Shown here: positions 20,001 through 28,611 of the stretch, one piece after another | Position numbering within the stretch: the first letter of the stretch is position 1 | How the letters are laid out: every line of letters starts with the position of its first letter | Assembly (NCBI GenBank): GCA_965221765.1 | Contig: OZ244911.1 | Location: forward strand, 2,294,001-2,358,000 | DNA from: Bin25 sp965221765 | GTDB lineage: Bacteria > Bacteroidota > Bacteroidia > Flavobacteriales > Flavobacteriaceae | Direction of reading: 5' to 3' | DNA length: 64,000 nucleotides | Position numbers and translations under genes: made by a program | Notes under the pieces: model-generated | What the model was told of the DNA's origin: nothing | Seen by the model: the letters and a program-made list of their open reading frames with translations, nothing else | Database searches by the model: none

Positions 20001-21361
20001 GAGTCAATAATCGAATTTTTATAGATGCTTGAAAAATCATATAACTCCCAGTCAAAACTTGGAAGATTATCAACAAGTAACTTAGGACTATTTAATATTA
20101 TTTGACCACTTAATTGTAATTGGTCATTGATTTTCAATGCTTGATGTAAGTCAAATTCTTGAAAATCAAGAATTAGATCTGTTGATTTATTAGGGTTGTT
20201 TTTTTGGATTAATCCTCGTCCAATATTGCCTTCTATATTTAAACGACCCAAGTTGGAGTCACCGTTGACATCAACTTGAATTGATTGATTAACTAATGCA
20301 ATATTTCCATTGAGACTTAAATAATCAACAGAAATATTGTTTAATTCTTTTTCAATTGGAAAATTGATTCCTTTAAATGCTGAAATAGAAGCATTTAATT
20401 GATTAATATCAGCAGATAATGTTAGGTTTTCTGACAAGAAATCATTGAATTGAATATTTCCTCGAAAATCAAATTCATCATTTTTTAATAGTAAATCTGA
20501 TATTTTGATATCATCTGCAGAACCCTTGATTTGAGCACTACAATCTAGAGCATAATCCGAAGAAAAGTATTGACCTAAACCTAACCTTCCTGGATATAAA
20601 ACTGCATTTTGAAAATTGATATCGACAGTTGACTCTCCATCTAATGGGTTGATAAAACCTCGTAAGTTATCGATTGATATATCTCCTGAAATTTTAGATT
20701 TTTCATAATTAATCAATAAATCATTGATGGCTATATCATTGCCATTTTCATACGCCAAAACACCTGAAACTGAATTTTTATTATTATCTGAATACTGATT
20801 TGAATACCACTGAATATTAATTATCCTTGCAAAAATATCTTCAGATTGAACATCAACATCATGTAATAATATATTGAGAGAATCAATAGAATAATTATTA
20901 GAGGGTTTTACTAAATCTCGATAAGAAAAGTAGGCATTATTCAATAATATAGATTGTGCTTTTAATTGAAAACTCCTTTGGTTTTCTCGCTTTGATTTGA
21001 TCTCATTAAAGAGGATTTGCAATGAATTAATTGAATCATTATGGTATTTATTGACTTCTAAGTTTACCCCATTTAATTCTAGTTGTCTAAAATCTAATTC
21101 TCCAATGATTAATTTATTGATTTCTATAATGGATGTCTCGATTTGGTCAATTTCTAATAATGGATTTTCCCTATGATCTTTTACTTGGACACCTCTTAAT
21201 CCTAGCTGTCCATCGAGTTTCAATTCTAAGGATTTGATTTGAAAATCACCACCAATTTTCTCACTAATGTTTTTAGAAATTCGATCGACAATGCGATTTT
21301 GAACACTTGGTAAAGACAACAACAATGGACCAATCAATAAGATCACCAATGTGCCAATCAA
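17045..21361 (-). CDS. tamB: TamB-like translocation and assembly module protein (DUF490)
   Basis: This is a giant inner-membrane-anchored periplasmic protein that helps insert outer-membrane proteins or move lipids between membranes. The 1438 residues begin with a membrane anchor, continue as a long beta-rich region, and finish with the TamB C-terminal domain. That domain is visible from about residue 1180 with TLEFNLDITDQAQFEI and the repeated Gly-rich beta strands. The open frame's first usual start is a TTG at 21361. The frame remains open to 21394 and that extension (IKRGLGILWYLL) looks like the true positively charged N-terminus, so the real start may be a rare ATT at 21392-21394. It is divergent from tsaD with only 65 bases between. 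Confidence 0.88.
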   Translation of the reverse strand: MIGTLVILLIGPLLLSLPSVQNRIVDRISKNISEKIGGDFQIKSLELKLDGQLGLRGVQVKDHRENPLLEIDQIETSIIEINKLIIGELDFRQLELNGVNLEVNKYHNDSINSLQILFNEIKSKRENQRSFQLKAQSILLNNAYFSYRDLVKPSNNYSIDSLNILLHDVDVQSEDIFARIINIQWYSNQYSDNNKNSVSGVLAYENGNDIAINDLLINYEKSKISGDISIDNLRGFINPLDGESTVDINFQNAVLYPGRLGLGQYFSSDYALDCSAQIKGSADDIKISDLLLKNDEFDFRGNIQFNDFLSENLTLSADINQLNASISAFKGINFPIEKELNNISVDYLSLNGNIALVNQSIQVDVNGDSNLGRLNIEGNIGRGLIQKNNPNKSTDLILDFQEFDLHQALKINDQLQLSGQIILNSPKLLVDNLPSFDWELYDFSSIYKNSIIDSIGSKGSIKNNEIIFNLDINSETLKHKGDYRIGYEQGIKYLQINNQFALDNKNNLLPIPKWDNSYFEGQLNTNLSGTDWRNLLGNIVFDELNIRNQNKTIPINTLSVVSQSIEGIRSISLLGDQQLKGHVWGQYQYTQLWKALSQALGKSLGYHTTSYQSTNEEFQFDLFFGKQFLSSLFPNVFESNDLKIIGQVSTQKNLFELQLNSNQMKYRNLKFEKLELLLKLQDFQHHNQCSISDFQRDEFELMNVSLVANGKNGDLNYTLSFVGNNQDEGEIKFNQFQNNDTLFIDFLDSSISYNGINWIIAATRNSQQQIIFEVPQNKLLIESFIIEGPDKSISLTRFNFDKENLIFELDVVNASLENIIQPSRDFTFMGTANVFIDYSTRSQDKLNFNANIKDFVLNNQYLGNTSFEIQQSNFEDFLDVDLNIVNSGLNHLEAQGQLWLDDNPRIDLDIDFNNFDINFLNRITNPSVNQIRGTILGNVRLYGPLDHLQHNGDLLLSNAGISIPFLNIDYSSDLVEVELLDQAFIFSDSQYFDSTYGTSTFLGGRIFHQDFKNWQLDLDAYSDRMLIVNRDNQEDTIFTGIGYIDGMAHVEGLTRSLFIEISGATQLGTSIRIPQLSDSDALLDTSFISFVDRNAVLDRSVSIKESLQSQMIRGITLEFNLDITDQAQFEIVTEPQFGSYLSGRGTGNLQLEIDTNGKFNMLGEYTVSQGYYNFRYLGLIDKDFEVLPESTIIWNGEPSEAQMSIDAVYQVPGGANPSVLLETPSFSKKIPTNVNIEIQGNMQRPDDPVFMIDFPNASGVVISEINYLLADPQNAQLQALSLLSQGIFIRDVSVSFAGITSNVFQAFSDIVSDLLGQEGDKLKMGLNYIQGDKSQILDVTTADRLGLSLSTQITDRVLIEGNLGVPIGGVEQTFILGDIRIDFILNQQGTLRARVFNRENELRYIGDELGYTQGVGLSYTVDFETFRDLLQKITTTPQ

Positions 21362-21426
21362 TAAATACCAGAGAATTCCGAGACCTCTTTTAATACCTTA
21401 TTTTTGTTTGTTTTAATCAATGAGAA

Positions 21427-22458
21427 TTGGAGCGAAATTACAAATATATCTTGTCAATTGAAACTTCATGTGATGATACCGCGGTCGCTGTATTAAAAGA
21501 CAACAGCGTCTTATCTAATGTTATTTATAGTCAATCTGTCCACAAAATGTATCAAGGGGTTGTCCCAGAGTTGGCTTCTAGAGATCATCAAAAAAAAATT
21601 TTACCCACCATTAACCATGCATTAAGATTAGCCAAAATCAGAATCAACCAAGTTCATGCCATAGCTTATACAATAGGACCTGGTTTGATTGGATCATTAT
21701 TGATAGGTTGTTCTATAGCAAAGTCGTTAGCTATTTCATTGGATATTCCACTAATTGAAGTTCATCATATGCAGGCTCATTTATTGGTCCATTTTATTAA
21801 GGGAGTACATCAAAAGAAACCAACTTTTCCTTTTTTAGGAATTACAATCTCTGGAGGTCATACTCAAATAGCTATTATTAAAGATGTTTTTACTTTTCAA
21901 GAAATAGGAACTACTTTGGATGATGCCATTGGCGAATGCTTTGATAAGTGCGGCACCCTAATGGGATTGGATTATCCTTCTGGTCATTTAATTGATCAAT
22001 TATCACAAAGTGGAAATGCAAACCATTTTCAATTTCCAATGCCATCCACTCCGGGATTTAATTTGAGTTATAGTGGTCTTAAAACAGCATTTAAAAATTT
22101 TGTTCTACAAAGAATGACTGAGGATAAAAGCTTTATAAAAGATCACAAAGCCCATCTTTGTGCATCACTACAAAGGGTAATCATAGAACATTTGATTCAA
22201 AAAATAAAATATGCGGCGGATAGCACTGGGTTGAGGCAGATTGTCTTTGGAGGGGGTGTTTCATGCAATAGTTTTCTTTATAAACAATGTAAAAATATAT
22301 TTGAGCCCAATGAATGCACTTTATTTTTTCCTCCCAATCAATTTACAACGGATAATGCAGCAATGATTGGTATTGCTGGATATTTTAGGCTACAAAAAGG
22401 AATTATCGGAAATCTAAATACCACTCCCAAATCAAAATTAGAATTAGCTCATTCATAA
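21427..22458 (+). CDS. tsaD: tRNA N6-threonylcarbamoyladenosine transferase
   Basis: TsaD installs t6A37 on ANN-decoding tRNAs together with TsaB and TsaE. The 343-residue protein has the ASKHA-fold N-terminus SIETSCDDTAVAV and the metal-binding HxxxH at His114/His118 in HHMQAH. The glycine-rich motifs ISGGHTQ and FGGGVSCN are also present. The best start is a TTG at 21427; no ATG lies closer to the conserved N-terminus. Length is normal. Confidence 0.95.
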   Translation: MERNYKYILSIETSCDDTAVAVLKDNSVLSNVIYSQSVHKMYQGVVPELASRDHQKKILPTINHALRLAKIRINQVHAIAYTIGPGLIGSLLIGCSIAKSLAISLDIPLIEVHHMQAHLLVHFIKGVHQKKPTFPFLGITISGGHTQIAIIKDVFTFQEIGTTLDDAIGECFDKCGTLMGLDYPSGHLIDQLSQSGNANHFQFPMPSTPGFNLSYSGLKTAFKNFVLQRMTEDKSFIKDHKAHLCASLQRVIIEHLIQKIKYAADSTGLRQIVFGGGVSCNSFLYKQCKNIFEPNECTLFFPPNQFTTDNAAMIGIAGYFRLQKGIIGNLNTTPKSKLELAHS

Positions 22459-22493
22459 AAGCTGAATTCTATTGTATAAAATTATATTTGATT

Positions 22494-23588
22494 ATGAATT
22501 CATCTGAAATTTCTTCAGGGCTTTTACAAGCCGTTTTTCGTTTATTGCTTATCGTAGTTGTGATTTGGCTATTAATTGAAGTTAAATCATTGATTGCATA
22601 CATTGCTATAGCAGGGGTGTTGAGTTTGATTGGTCATCCTATCAATCATTTTCTACTGAGATTTTTTAAATTCCGTCACGGTAACGTTGTAGCATCGACC
22701 ATTACCATTGTATTGATGTTAACGATATTACTGTTGTTATTTTGGCTATTCATACCCTTGATAGCACAGCAAAGTAGAAATTTATCACTATTAAATGTAG
22801 AAAATCTCGAATCCGATATAGAATACATACTTCAAGAAATTGGCAATGTTTTGAATGTCAATCATCCCATCCTAAATAACCAACTAGAATTTTCTAATCT
22901 CATTCAAGATTTAAATTTGGATTTTATTCCTCAGTTATTTAATAGTTTATTAACCACTATTGGTAGCATCACCTTTGGATTATTTTCTGTTGTTTTTATT
23001 CTTTTCTTTTTTTTAAAGGATAGTAAACTTTTAAAAAGAATGATATTGACATTATCTCCTGAAAAAATCAAAAATCGAGTAAATTCTTCATTGAGTAAAA
23101 TCAAAATTCTACTCTCTCGATATTTTGTTGGCTTGGTAATGCAAGTATCTATTTTAATTTTAATCTATACTGTTTTATTGACAATTTTTGGGGTTAAAAA
23201 TGCCTTCATCATTGCATTTTTATGTGCTCTGATGAATCTTATCCCTTATATCGGACCCATCATTGGCGGAGTTTTAATTGCCCTTTTAACCATGAGTAGT
23301 TTTATCGGTGAAGATTTTACCTCCTATATTCTTCCTAGAACATTGTATGTTCTCACTGGTTTTATTTTAGGTCAGTTAGTTGATAATTTTCTTAGCCAAC
23401 CTTTTATTTACTCCACTAGTGTAAAATCCCATCCTTTGGAAATATTTATCGTTATTCTGGCCACTGGTATATTAACCAGTCCCCTTGGAATGATTATCGC
23501 CATCCCGGTTTATACGGCTTTAAAAGTCATTTTAAAAGAATTTTTTCCTGAAAATGAAGTTGTTCGTTCTCTGACAAAAAATTTCTAA
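22494..23588 (+). CDS. AI-2E family transporter (PerM/YhhT-like permease)
   Basis: This integral membrane protein of 364 residues has about seven to eight hydrophobic helices and the family's characteristic LIPYIGPIIGG stretch in the C-terminal half. Members are putative exporters or ion exchangers; the autoinducer link applies only to some. I prefer the ATG at 22494 over a TTG two codons earlier. It follows tsaD by 35 bases and ends eight bases before the convergent ald gene, so the two 3' ends almost touch. Confidence 0.85.
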   Translation: MNSSEISSGLLQAVFRLLLIVVVIWLLIEVKSLIAYIAIAGVLSLIGHPINHFLLRFFKFRHGNVVASTITIVLMLTILLLLFWLFIPLIAQQSRNLSLLNVENLESDIEYILQEIGNVLNVNHPILNNQLEFSNLIQDLNLDFIPQLFNSLLTTIGSITFGLFSVVFILFFFLKDSKLLKRMILTLSPEKIKNRVNSSLSKIKILLSRYFVGLVMQVSILILIYTVLLTIFGVKNAFIIAFLCALMNLIPYIGPIIGGVLIALLTMSSFIGEDFTSYILPRTLYVLTGFILGQLVDNFLSQPFIYSTSVKSHPLEIFIVILATGILTSPLGMIIAIPVYTALKVILKEFFPENEVVRSLTKNF

Positions 23589-23595
23589 TAACCGT

Positions 23596-24678
23596 TTAAT
23601 TTTTATAAGCTTCAAGAACGGATGGATAAACTATTTTCCCATTGACAATATTTAGTCCTTTTTTTATTGCTAAATTGTTTTTAGTTGCCATTTGCCAACC
23701 CTTATTGGCTATTTCCAAGGCATAATTTAATGTTGCATTGGTCAGTGCAATCGTTGAGGTATTGGGTACGGCTCCAGGCATATTGGTGACAGCATAATGG
23801 ATAATGCCATTTTTGATTTTTATAGGATCTTGATGAGTTGTCGGTTCGGAAGTTTCAAAACAACCACCTTGATCAATAGCAACATCGACCAAAACAGTTC
23901 CGTGATGCATTTTTTTGAGCATGTCTTTGGTAATTAACTTAGGAGCTTTAGCTCCTGGAATTAATACCGTACCAATGATTAAATGTGACCTTTGAATTTC
24001 TTGTTGAATATTCAAATGTGTTGAATAAATGGGAGTAACATTGGGGGGCATGATGTCATTCAATGCTCTGAGTCGATCTAGATTATTATCAAATATTGTT
24101 ACACTAGCCCCAAATCCTGCAGCCATCTTTGCGGCTTCTGTTCCAGCGACTCCACCACCCAAAATCATCACATTTGCTGGCGGAACTCCCGTAACGCCAC
24201 CTAGAAGAATACCAAATCCCAACTGTGGTTTTTCTAGATACTTAGCGCCTTGCTGAGTAGCCATTCGACCAGCTACTTCTGACATCGGTATCAAAAGAGG
24301 CAAACGTCCATTTTCTTCAACTGTTTCATAGGCAATACATGTTGCATTGCTATCCATCATTGCTTTTGTTAGTTTTTTATTTGAAGCAAAATGGAAATAA
24401 GTAAAAATGGTGTGTTCTTTACAGATTAACGGATATTCTTTTTCTATCGGCTCTTTTACTTTAAGAATCATTTGAGATTGTTGATAAACTTGTTGGATAT
24501 TGTTTACAATTTCACATCCAACTTCTCGATAAGACTGATCAGTAAACCCACTTAATGCTCCTGCTTTTGTTTCAATCAAAACCTTATGTCCATTTTCAAT
24601 TAGAATAAGTGCACCAGAAGGGGTCATTCCGACTCGAGCTTCTTGTGGTTTAATTTCTTTTGGTATGCCGACAATCAT
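23596..24678 (-). CDS. ald: Alanine dehydrogenase
   Basis: This enzyme oxidatively deaminates L-alanine to pyruvate with NAD, or the reverse. The N-terminal MIVGIPKEIKPQEARVGMTP, the LFTYFHFA-type substrate segment near residue 92 and the Rossmann motif ILGGGVAGTEAAKMA are typical. The 360 residues fit the family. A six-G run near 24041 is within the reading frame and causes no break. It is monocistronic, facing the permease. Confidence 0.95.
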   Translation of the reverse strand: MIVGIPKEIKPQEARVGMTPSGALILIENGHKVLIETKAGALSGFTDQSYREVGCEIVNNIQQVYQQSQMILKVKEPIEKEYPLICKEHTIFTYFHFASNKKLTKAMMDSNATCIAYETVEENGRLPLLIPMSEVAGRMATQQGAKYLEKPQLGFGILLGGVTGVPPANVMILGGGVAGTEAAKMAAGFGASVTIFDNNLDRLRALNDIMPPNVTPIYSTHLNIQQEIQRSHLIIGTVLIPGAKAPKLITKDMLKKMHHGTVLVDVAIDQGGCFETSEPTTHQDPIKIKNGIIHYAVTNMPGAVPNTSTIALTNATLNYALEIANKGWQMATKNNLAIKKGLNIVNGKIVYPSVLEAYKN

Positions 24679-24855
24679 TTTTTAACCCTTAACAACTCAA
24701 AAACACAGTTTAAAATTAAATTTGGGGTGCCAATAAATCTACATGGCAAAATAAGTTGAAAAAAGTGTCTTAAATTATCTGTTAGATCTAAAACTATTAA
24801 ATGATTTATTTATTGAGAAACTTGTAGTTAATGATATTATTTTGATTGTGAATAT

Positions 24856-25623
24856 TCAAAAATAAATAGCGAAAGAATCGAAAACAACAAAAGAATCATA
24901 CATTTTTGATAAAGAAAGTAACTTAGATTTTATTTGAATCTGATTACCTCCATGACGTAAATCACCTTTACTATACTTCGAATCATCCTTTTGTCCGTTC
25001 CCGCCTTTTCGTTGTACGGTGAAACATGGATGTAGATTTATAACGCCTCGGTCTGAAACACAAACATCAACATCAGTCTTAATTTTCTGAAGTAAATCTT
25101 GCATTTGATAAAAATGTATTGACTGATCGGCTCGGTTAACCAAAATAAACATATCTGGATTGTTTTCTCCTAGTAGAGATTTCTTAATGATATCAAACGC
25201 TATGTTTTGAAAAATGTCAACGGTCTTTTCACTAACATCATCTGTTATCCATTTGTTTGATTTTTTTAATGCCCAGTTAATGGTTACTTCTTTAAAAAAC
25301 CTATTGTATTCAGAGATATTGAACTCAGACGTAAAAACATCAATTTTTGTTCTCAGAATTTGATTAAAACCAGCATCTTTGAAAGACTTAACAGATGCCT
25401 TGTGTGTATAGAATCCTGTTTTGGTATAGAACTTCAAAATCACATCTGTTTTTTTGCCTTTATAACCAACTCTTTTAGCTGAACAATCGATCACTTGATT
25501 TTTATGATTAAACACAGTCGATATTTTCTTAACGATATCACTCTCACTACTGATATCATTGAAAATATCCTCTATTAATTTTTCTCCTTTTTGACCTAAC
25601 AAAGCATTAATGTTTCCCTTCAT
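24856..25623 (-). CDS. Probable type II restriction endonuclease
   Basis: The 255-residue protein lies directly behind a DNA adenine methyltransferase. A possible PD-(D/E)xK-type core is visible as KKTDVILKF followed by KASVKSF around residues 75-100. I do not recognise the exact restriction family. The ATG at 25623 begins one base after the methyltransferase stop and gives the most natural start; a GTG at 25650 in the same frame would add nine residues and overlap the partner by 26 bases. The role is inferred largely from the pairing. It appears intact. Confidence 0.65.
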   Translation of the reverse strand: MKGNINALLGQKGEKLIEDIFNDISSESDIVKKISTVFNHKNQVIDCSAKRVGYKGKKTDVILKFYTKTGFYTHKASVKSFKDAGFNQILRTKIDVFTSEFNISEYNRFFKEVTINWALKKSNKWITDDVSEKTVDIFQNIAFDIIKKSLLGENNPDMFILVNRADQSIHFYQMQDLLQKIKTDVDVCVSDRGVINLHPCFTVQRKGGNGQKDDSKYSKGDLRHGGNQIQIKSKLLSLSKMYDSFVVFDSFAIYF

Positions 25624-25624
25624 A

Positions 25625-26464
25625 TCAATGGTTACAAGCAATAATTTCACATGATGATTTTTTTGTAGCGTATTGCAAGGAACGTTTCAGCAAAATGTCA
25701 AATACCTTGTATTTACTAGATAAATTGAATATTTTAGGATTATTTTGCTCCGATAGCATCACATAATTATCGTTCTCAATTTTCCTCATAAATAAATTAA
25801 ATTCTTGTAATGATAAAACTCCATTATAGTGTCCATTGGTATTATTAAAATAGGGAGGGTCTAAGTAGATAAAACTGTTCTTGACCGTATTGAAATAACG
25901 GAAGTCCTCATTTGTAATGGTCATGTATTTAATTGTTTGACTTAAATTCTTCAGATGATTTAATTCAATTTTTGGGCATTTACTTCCTTTTCTTTTGGGA
26001 GTATTAAATCTTCCTTTTTTATTAAATCGAATTTTACCCGAAAATGCATTTTTACACAAATAAAAAAAGTTAACCGCTCCTTCTATTTCTTTTTCAATGT
26101 TCTTTTCACGAATCAGGTAGAAATAATCATCGTTGTCAATAGAATTATAATAGTGATTTTGATATCCTTCAAACAGTTCAATTGGATTTTTTTGCAAATG
26201 AGAAATTAAGTTAACAACCGTTTTATTGTTGTCGTTATAATGCACTTTTTCAGAACCAAAACGATCGCACATATAAAATGAAAATGCTCCTCCTCCCCCA
26301 AACACATCATAAATCTCCATATTTTCAACTCTTTGGTCAATTAAATCATCAAATACTTGTTTAAACCCAGCTTTACAACCAATATATGGAATCAACTTGA
26401 GTGGTTCTTTATGTTTGTTATGAATTGAATATGTAGTTTTCGTTTTTTCAATGAGTGCTTCCAT
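25625..26464 (-). CDS. DNA adenine methyltransferase, D12 class (Dam-like)
   Basis: This is an N6-adenine methyltransferase of 279 residues in the alpha (D12) group. The AdoMet-binding region is seen as IPYIGCKAGF near residue 25 and DVFGGGGAF at 53-61, and the catalytic DPPY is at 202-205. The group includes Dam and many type II modification enzymes. With the putative endonuclease one base downstream it forms a compact type II system; the methyltransferase first in the operon protects the host before the nuclease is made. The recognition site cannot be read from sequence. Two tRNA genes lie about 260 bases upstream. Confidence 0.85.
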   Translation of the reverse strand: MEALIEKTKTTYSIHNKHKEPLKLIPYIGCKAGFKQVFDDLIDQRVENMEIYDVFGGGGAFSFYMCDRFGSEKVHYNDNNKTVVNLISHLQKNPIELFEGYQNHYYNSIDNDDYFYLIREKNIEKEIEGAVNFFYLCKNAFSGKIRFNKKGRFNTPKRKGSKCPKIELNHLKNLSQTIKYMTITNEDFRYFNTVKNSFIYLDPPYFNNTNGHYNGVLSLQEFNLFMRKIENDNYVMLSEQNNPKIFNLSSKYKVFDILLKRSLQYATKKSSCEIIACNH

Positions 26465-26721
26465 TTGACTCTTCTATAAAATAATATTACACGATTACTT
26501 TTTCCCCTATTCCACGAAGTTAATTCGTTTATAACACCCACAGTGTTAGATTAAGACATTTATCAGTTTTAAACGAATCATATTGATAACTTTTTGGTTC
26601 AAATAACAAACACATCAAAAATCAACTAACACCAAGAGAACTAATTGGAAAATAGAGTTTTCAGTAGATCCGAATCCATATGAATCTGCTTAATTATTTT
26701 TTGAATCCGCTTCAAAGAGAG

Positions 26722-26795
26722 TGAACGCGATAGGATTCGAACCTATGACCGTCTGCTTAGAAGGCAGATGCTCTATCCAGCTGAGCTACGCGTCC
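26722..26795 (-). tRNA. tRNA-Arg (anticodon TCT)
   Basis: The minus strand folds as a standard cloverleaf of 74 bases: acceptor GGACGCG with CGCGTTC, a T-loop GGTTCGAATCC, and the anticodon stem CTGCC/GGCAG-type region enclosing TCT. CCA is not encoded. Confidence 0.95.
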
Positions 26796-26882
26796 ATAAT
26801 GTTGATTCTGATTAAATCGATTTTAAATTACTTTTCAATAAATCATACAATCTATAAAGGTTGAAAATAATCAAAAAAAATG

Positions 26883-26966
26883 CGGAGAGACAGGGATTCG
26901 AACCCTGGAGTCGCTTACACGACTACAGATTAGCAATCTGCTCCATTACCACTCTGGCACCTCTCC
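26883..26966 (-). tRNA. tRNA-Ser (anticodon GCT)
   Basis: An 84-base tRNA on the minus strand with the long variable arm typical of serine tRNAs, a GGAGAGG acceptor strand pairing with TCTCTCC, discriminator G and anticodon GCT in GATTGCTAATC. CCA is not encoded. The nearby stretch from 26967 to 27277 shows nothing else. Confidence 0.95.
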
Positions 26967-27277
26967 AAAATGGATACAAAAATAACTTTTATGAAATGGT
27001 ATTTAGTTCAAATGATTAAATGTTTGACGCTATTTATTTTCGGTATTGTAAGCAAGATTATCTAAAACAAATAGGGTAAAATCATTTCACTCCATTGGGG
27101 GATTGAATCTTCCGATTTAATTTTTATTAATAACCAATCAGTGTTTGGCTGTGTGCTTCTGAATATTCAAAGTATATTGCTACATCCTTCCTACGGTTCA
27201 ATCTTGATTCTATGATACCTAAGAAAAACAAAAATATAATGTAATTATTCTATACATGGAGTATGATTTAAATGAAT

Positions 27278-28397
27278 TGCCATGTTCAACTATCTAGTGC
27301 AACATAAACTGCTCCAGCCAAAGGATTGGCCGGGGCATTTACTAAGGTTTAATTTTGACGTTTCAAATACTACTAAATATGAAATATCGAAAACTCAACC
27401 AAGAACAAAGGTATGTATTGGAAGCATTGATTCATCAGAGATTTTCCAATCAAGCCATCGCCAAAGAATTAGGAATTCATCGGACTACCGTATGGAGAGA
27501 ACAAGGCCGTAATACCATCAAAAAAGGTCAAGATAAAGGCTGTTACCAAGCCGATACAGCCCAGCGGAAAGCCGTCCAGAGAGAAAAGGGGAAACCCCGT
27601 CGGATCAAGTGGACTCGGGCACTCCAAGAAGAAATCAAACGCTTGATGGTGGAAGAGCGTTGGAGTCCTGAATTGATTGCTGCCTATTGGAAGACGCATG
27701 GGATGGTGGGCGTTTCGACAGAACGTATCTATTGCTGGTTATGGACTGGCAAGCACGGGAACAAAACATCGGATGCTCCCTACAAACGGTTGTATCTCTA
27801 TCTACGTCATGGCAAAAGAAGACCTAAGCGTGGGAACGACAAGGGAAACAGAGGTTGTATCCCAGATCGTCAATCGATAGATCAGCCTCCAGCCATTGTG
27901 GAAGAGCGTGTCCGCTTTGGCGATTTTGAAGCGGATTTGATGATTGGGAGCAAAACCGGATGTCCCTTATTAGTGTTGACCCACAGAGCCAGTCTGTACA
28001 CCAAGATTCAAAAGCTACCGAGCAAAGGGGACACGCCCGTCGTTCAAGCGATCATCGAGAACATCAGAGAAATCAGCCCTCAGCTGATGAAAACCATCAC
28101 CTTTGATAATGGATTAGAATTTGCCAAACACAATCTCATCAAGCAGCAGTTCGGCATCGAAACTTATTTTACCAGACCCTATTGGTCACAAGAAAAAGGA
28201 ACCGTTGAGAATCGAATCGGCGTATTGAGACGGTGGTTCACCAAGAGGGAAAGTATTGATGATGATACCAAACAAGAAATACAAATCATTGAAGATAAAA
28301 TAAATAACAGAGGCGTTGGTAAATTTGATTACCTTAGTCCCATTGAAAAGATAAAATCAACATGGAGTCATGTTGCACTAGATAGTTGAACATGGCA
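27278..28397 (+). mobile_element. IS30-family insertion sequence, apparently intact
   Basis: The element is 1120 bases, bounded by perfect 27-base inverted repeats at 27278-27304 and 28371-28397 (outer ends TGCCATGTTCAAC). It contains one complete transposase gene. I could not see a convincing target duplication. Immediately outside the right end lies an imperfect extra copy of the inverted-repeat sequence. The intact repeats and open frame suggest a recent arrival, in contrast to the decayed elements further right. Confidence 0.88.
27379..28389 (+). CDS. IS30-family transposase
   Basis: The 336-residue transposase has an N-terminal helix-turn-helix (ELGIHRTTVWRE around residue 28-40). Its integrase core has the catalytic acids in GDFEADLMIG, TFDNGLEFA and SQEKGTVENRIG. 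I start it at the ATG at 27379, where the family homology begins, not at the TTG upstream. The gene stops inside the right inverted repeat. Its base use is richer in G and C than the flanking genes, consistent with transfer. Confidence 0.92.
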   Translation: MKYRKLNQEQRYVLEALIHQRFSNQAIAKELGIHRTTVWREQGRNTIKKGQDKGCYQADTAQRKAVQREKGKPRRIKWTRALQEEIKRLMVEERWSPELIAAYWKTHGMVGVSTERIYCWLWTGKHGNKTSDAPYKRLYLYLRHGKRRPKRGNDKGNRGCIPDRQSIDQPPAIVEERVRFGDFEADLMIGSKTGCPLLVLTHRASLYTKIQKLPSKGDTPVVQAIIENIREISPQLMKTITFDNGLEFAKHNLIKQQFGIETYFTRPYWSQEKGTVENRIGVLRRWFTKRESIDDDTKQEIQIIEDKINNRGVGKFDYLSPIEKIKSTWSHVALDS

Positions 28398-28402
28398 TTC
28401 AT

Positions 28403-28424
28403 ATTGCACTAGTGGGTTGAAGGT
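28403..28424. repeat. Partial extra copy of the IS30 inverted repeat
   Basis: Just outside the right end of the IS30 element, TTGCACTAGTGGGTTGAA matches the element's own end TTGCACTAGATAGTTGAA at 15 of 18 bases, in the same orientation. It looks like a diverged or pre-existing end that could have served as an IS30 target. Confidence 0.5.
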
Positions 28425-28611
28425 AGTATCCATATCATTTGAGTATCAATTGTATTGGAGAGTTGTAACAATATTTTTTTATTCGCCATACTGTATAGAA
28501 TATTTTTGGATAAAACTTATTTACTTTACCGAAAATAAATTTAAAATAGATTTGATACGATTTTTAAAAACTATTTTTTGTTTTAGTAAATACCAATAAG
28601 AAATAAAATCA

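Noticed and set aside
24857..25650. GTG at 25650 as the start of the restriction endonuclease
   Set aside because: The ATG at 25623 directly follows the methyltransferase stop and needs no 26-base overlap; the nine extra residues show no conserved feature.
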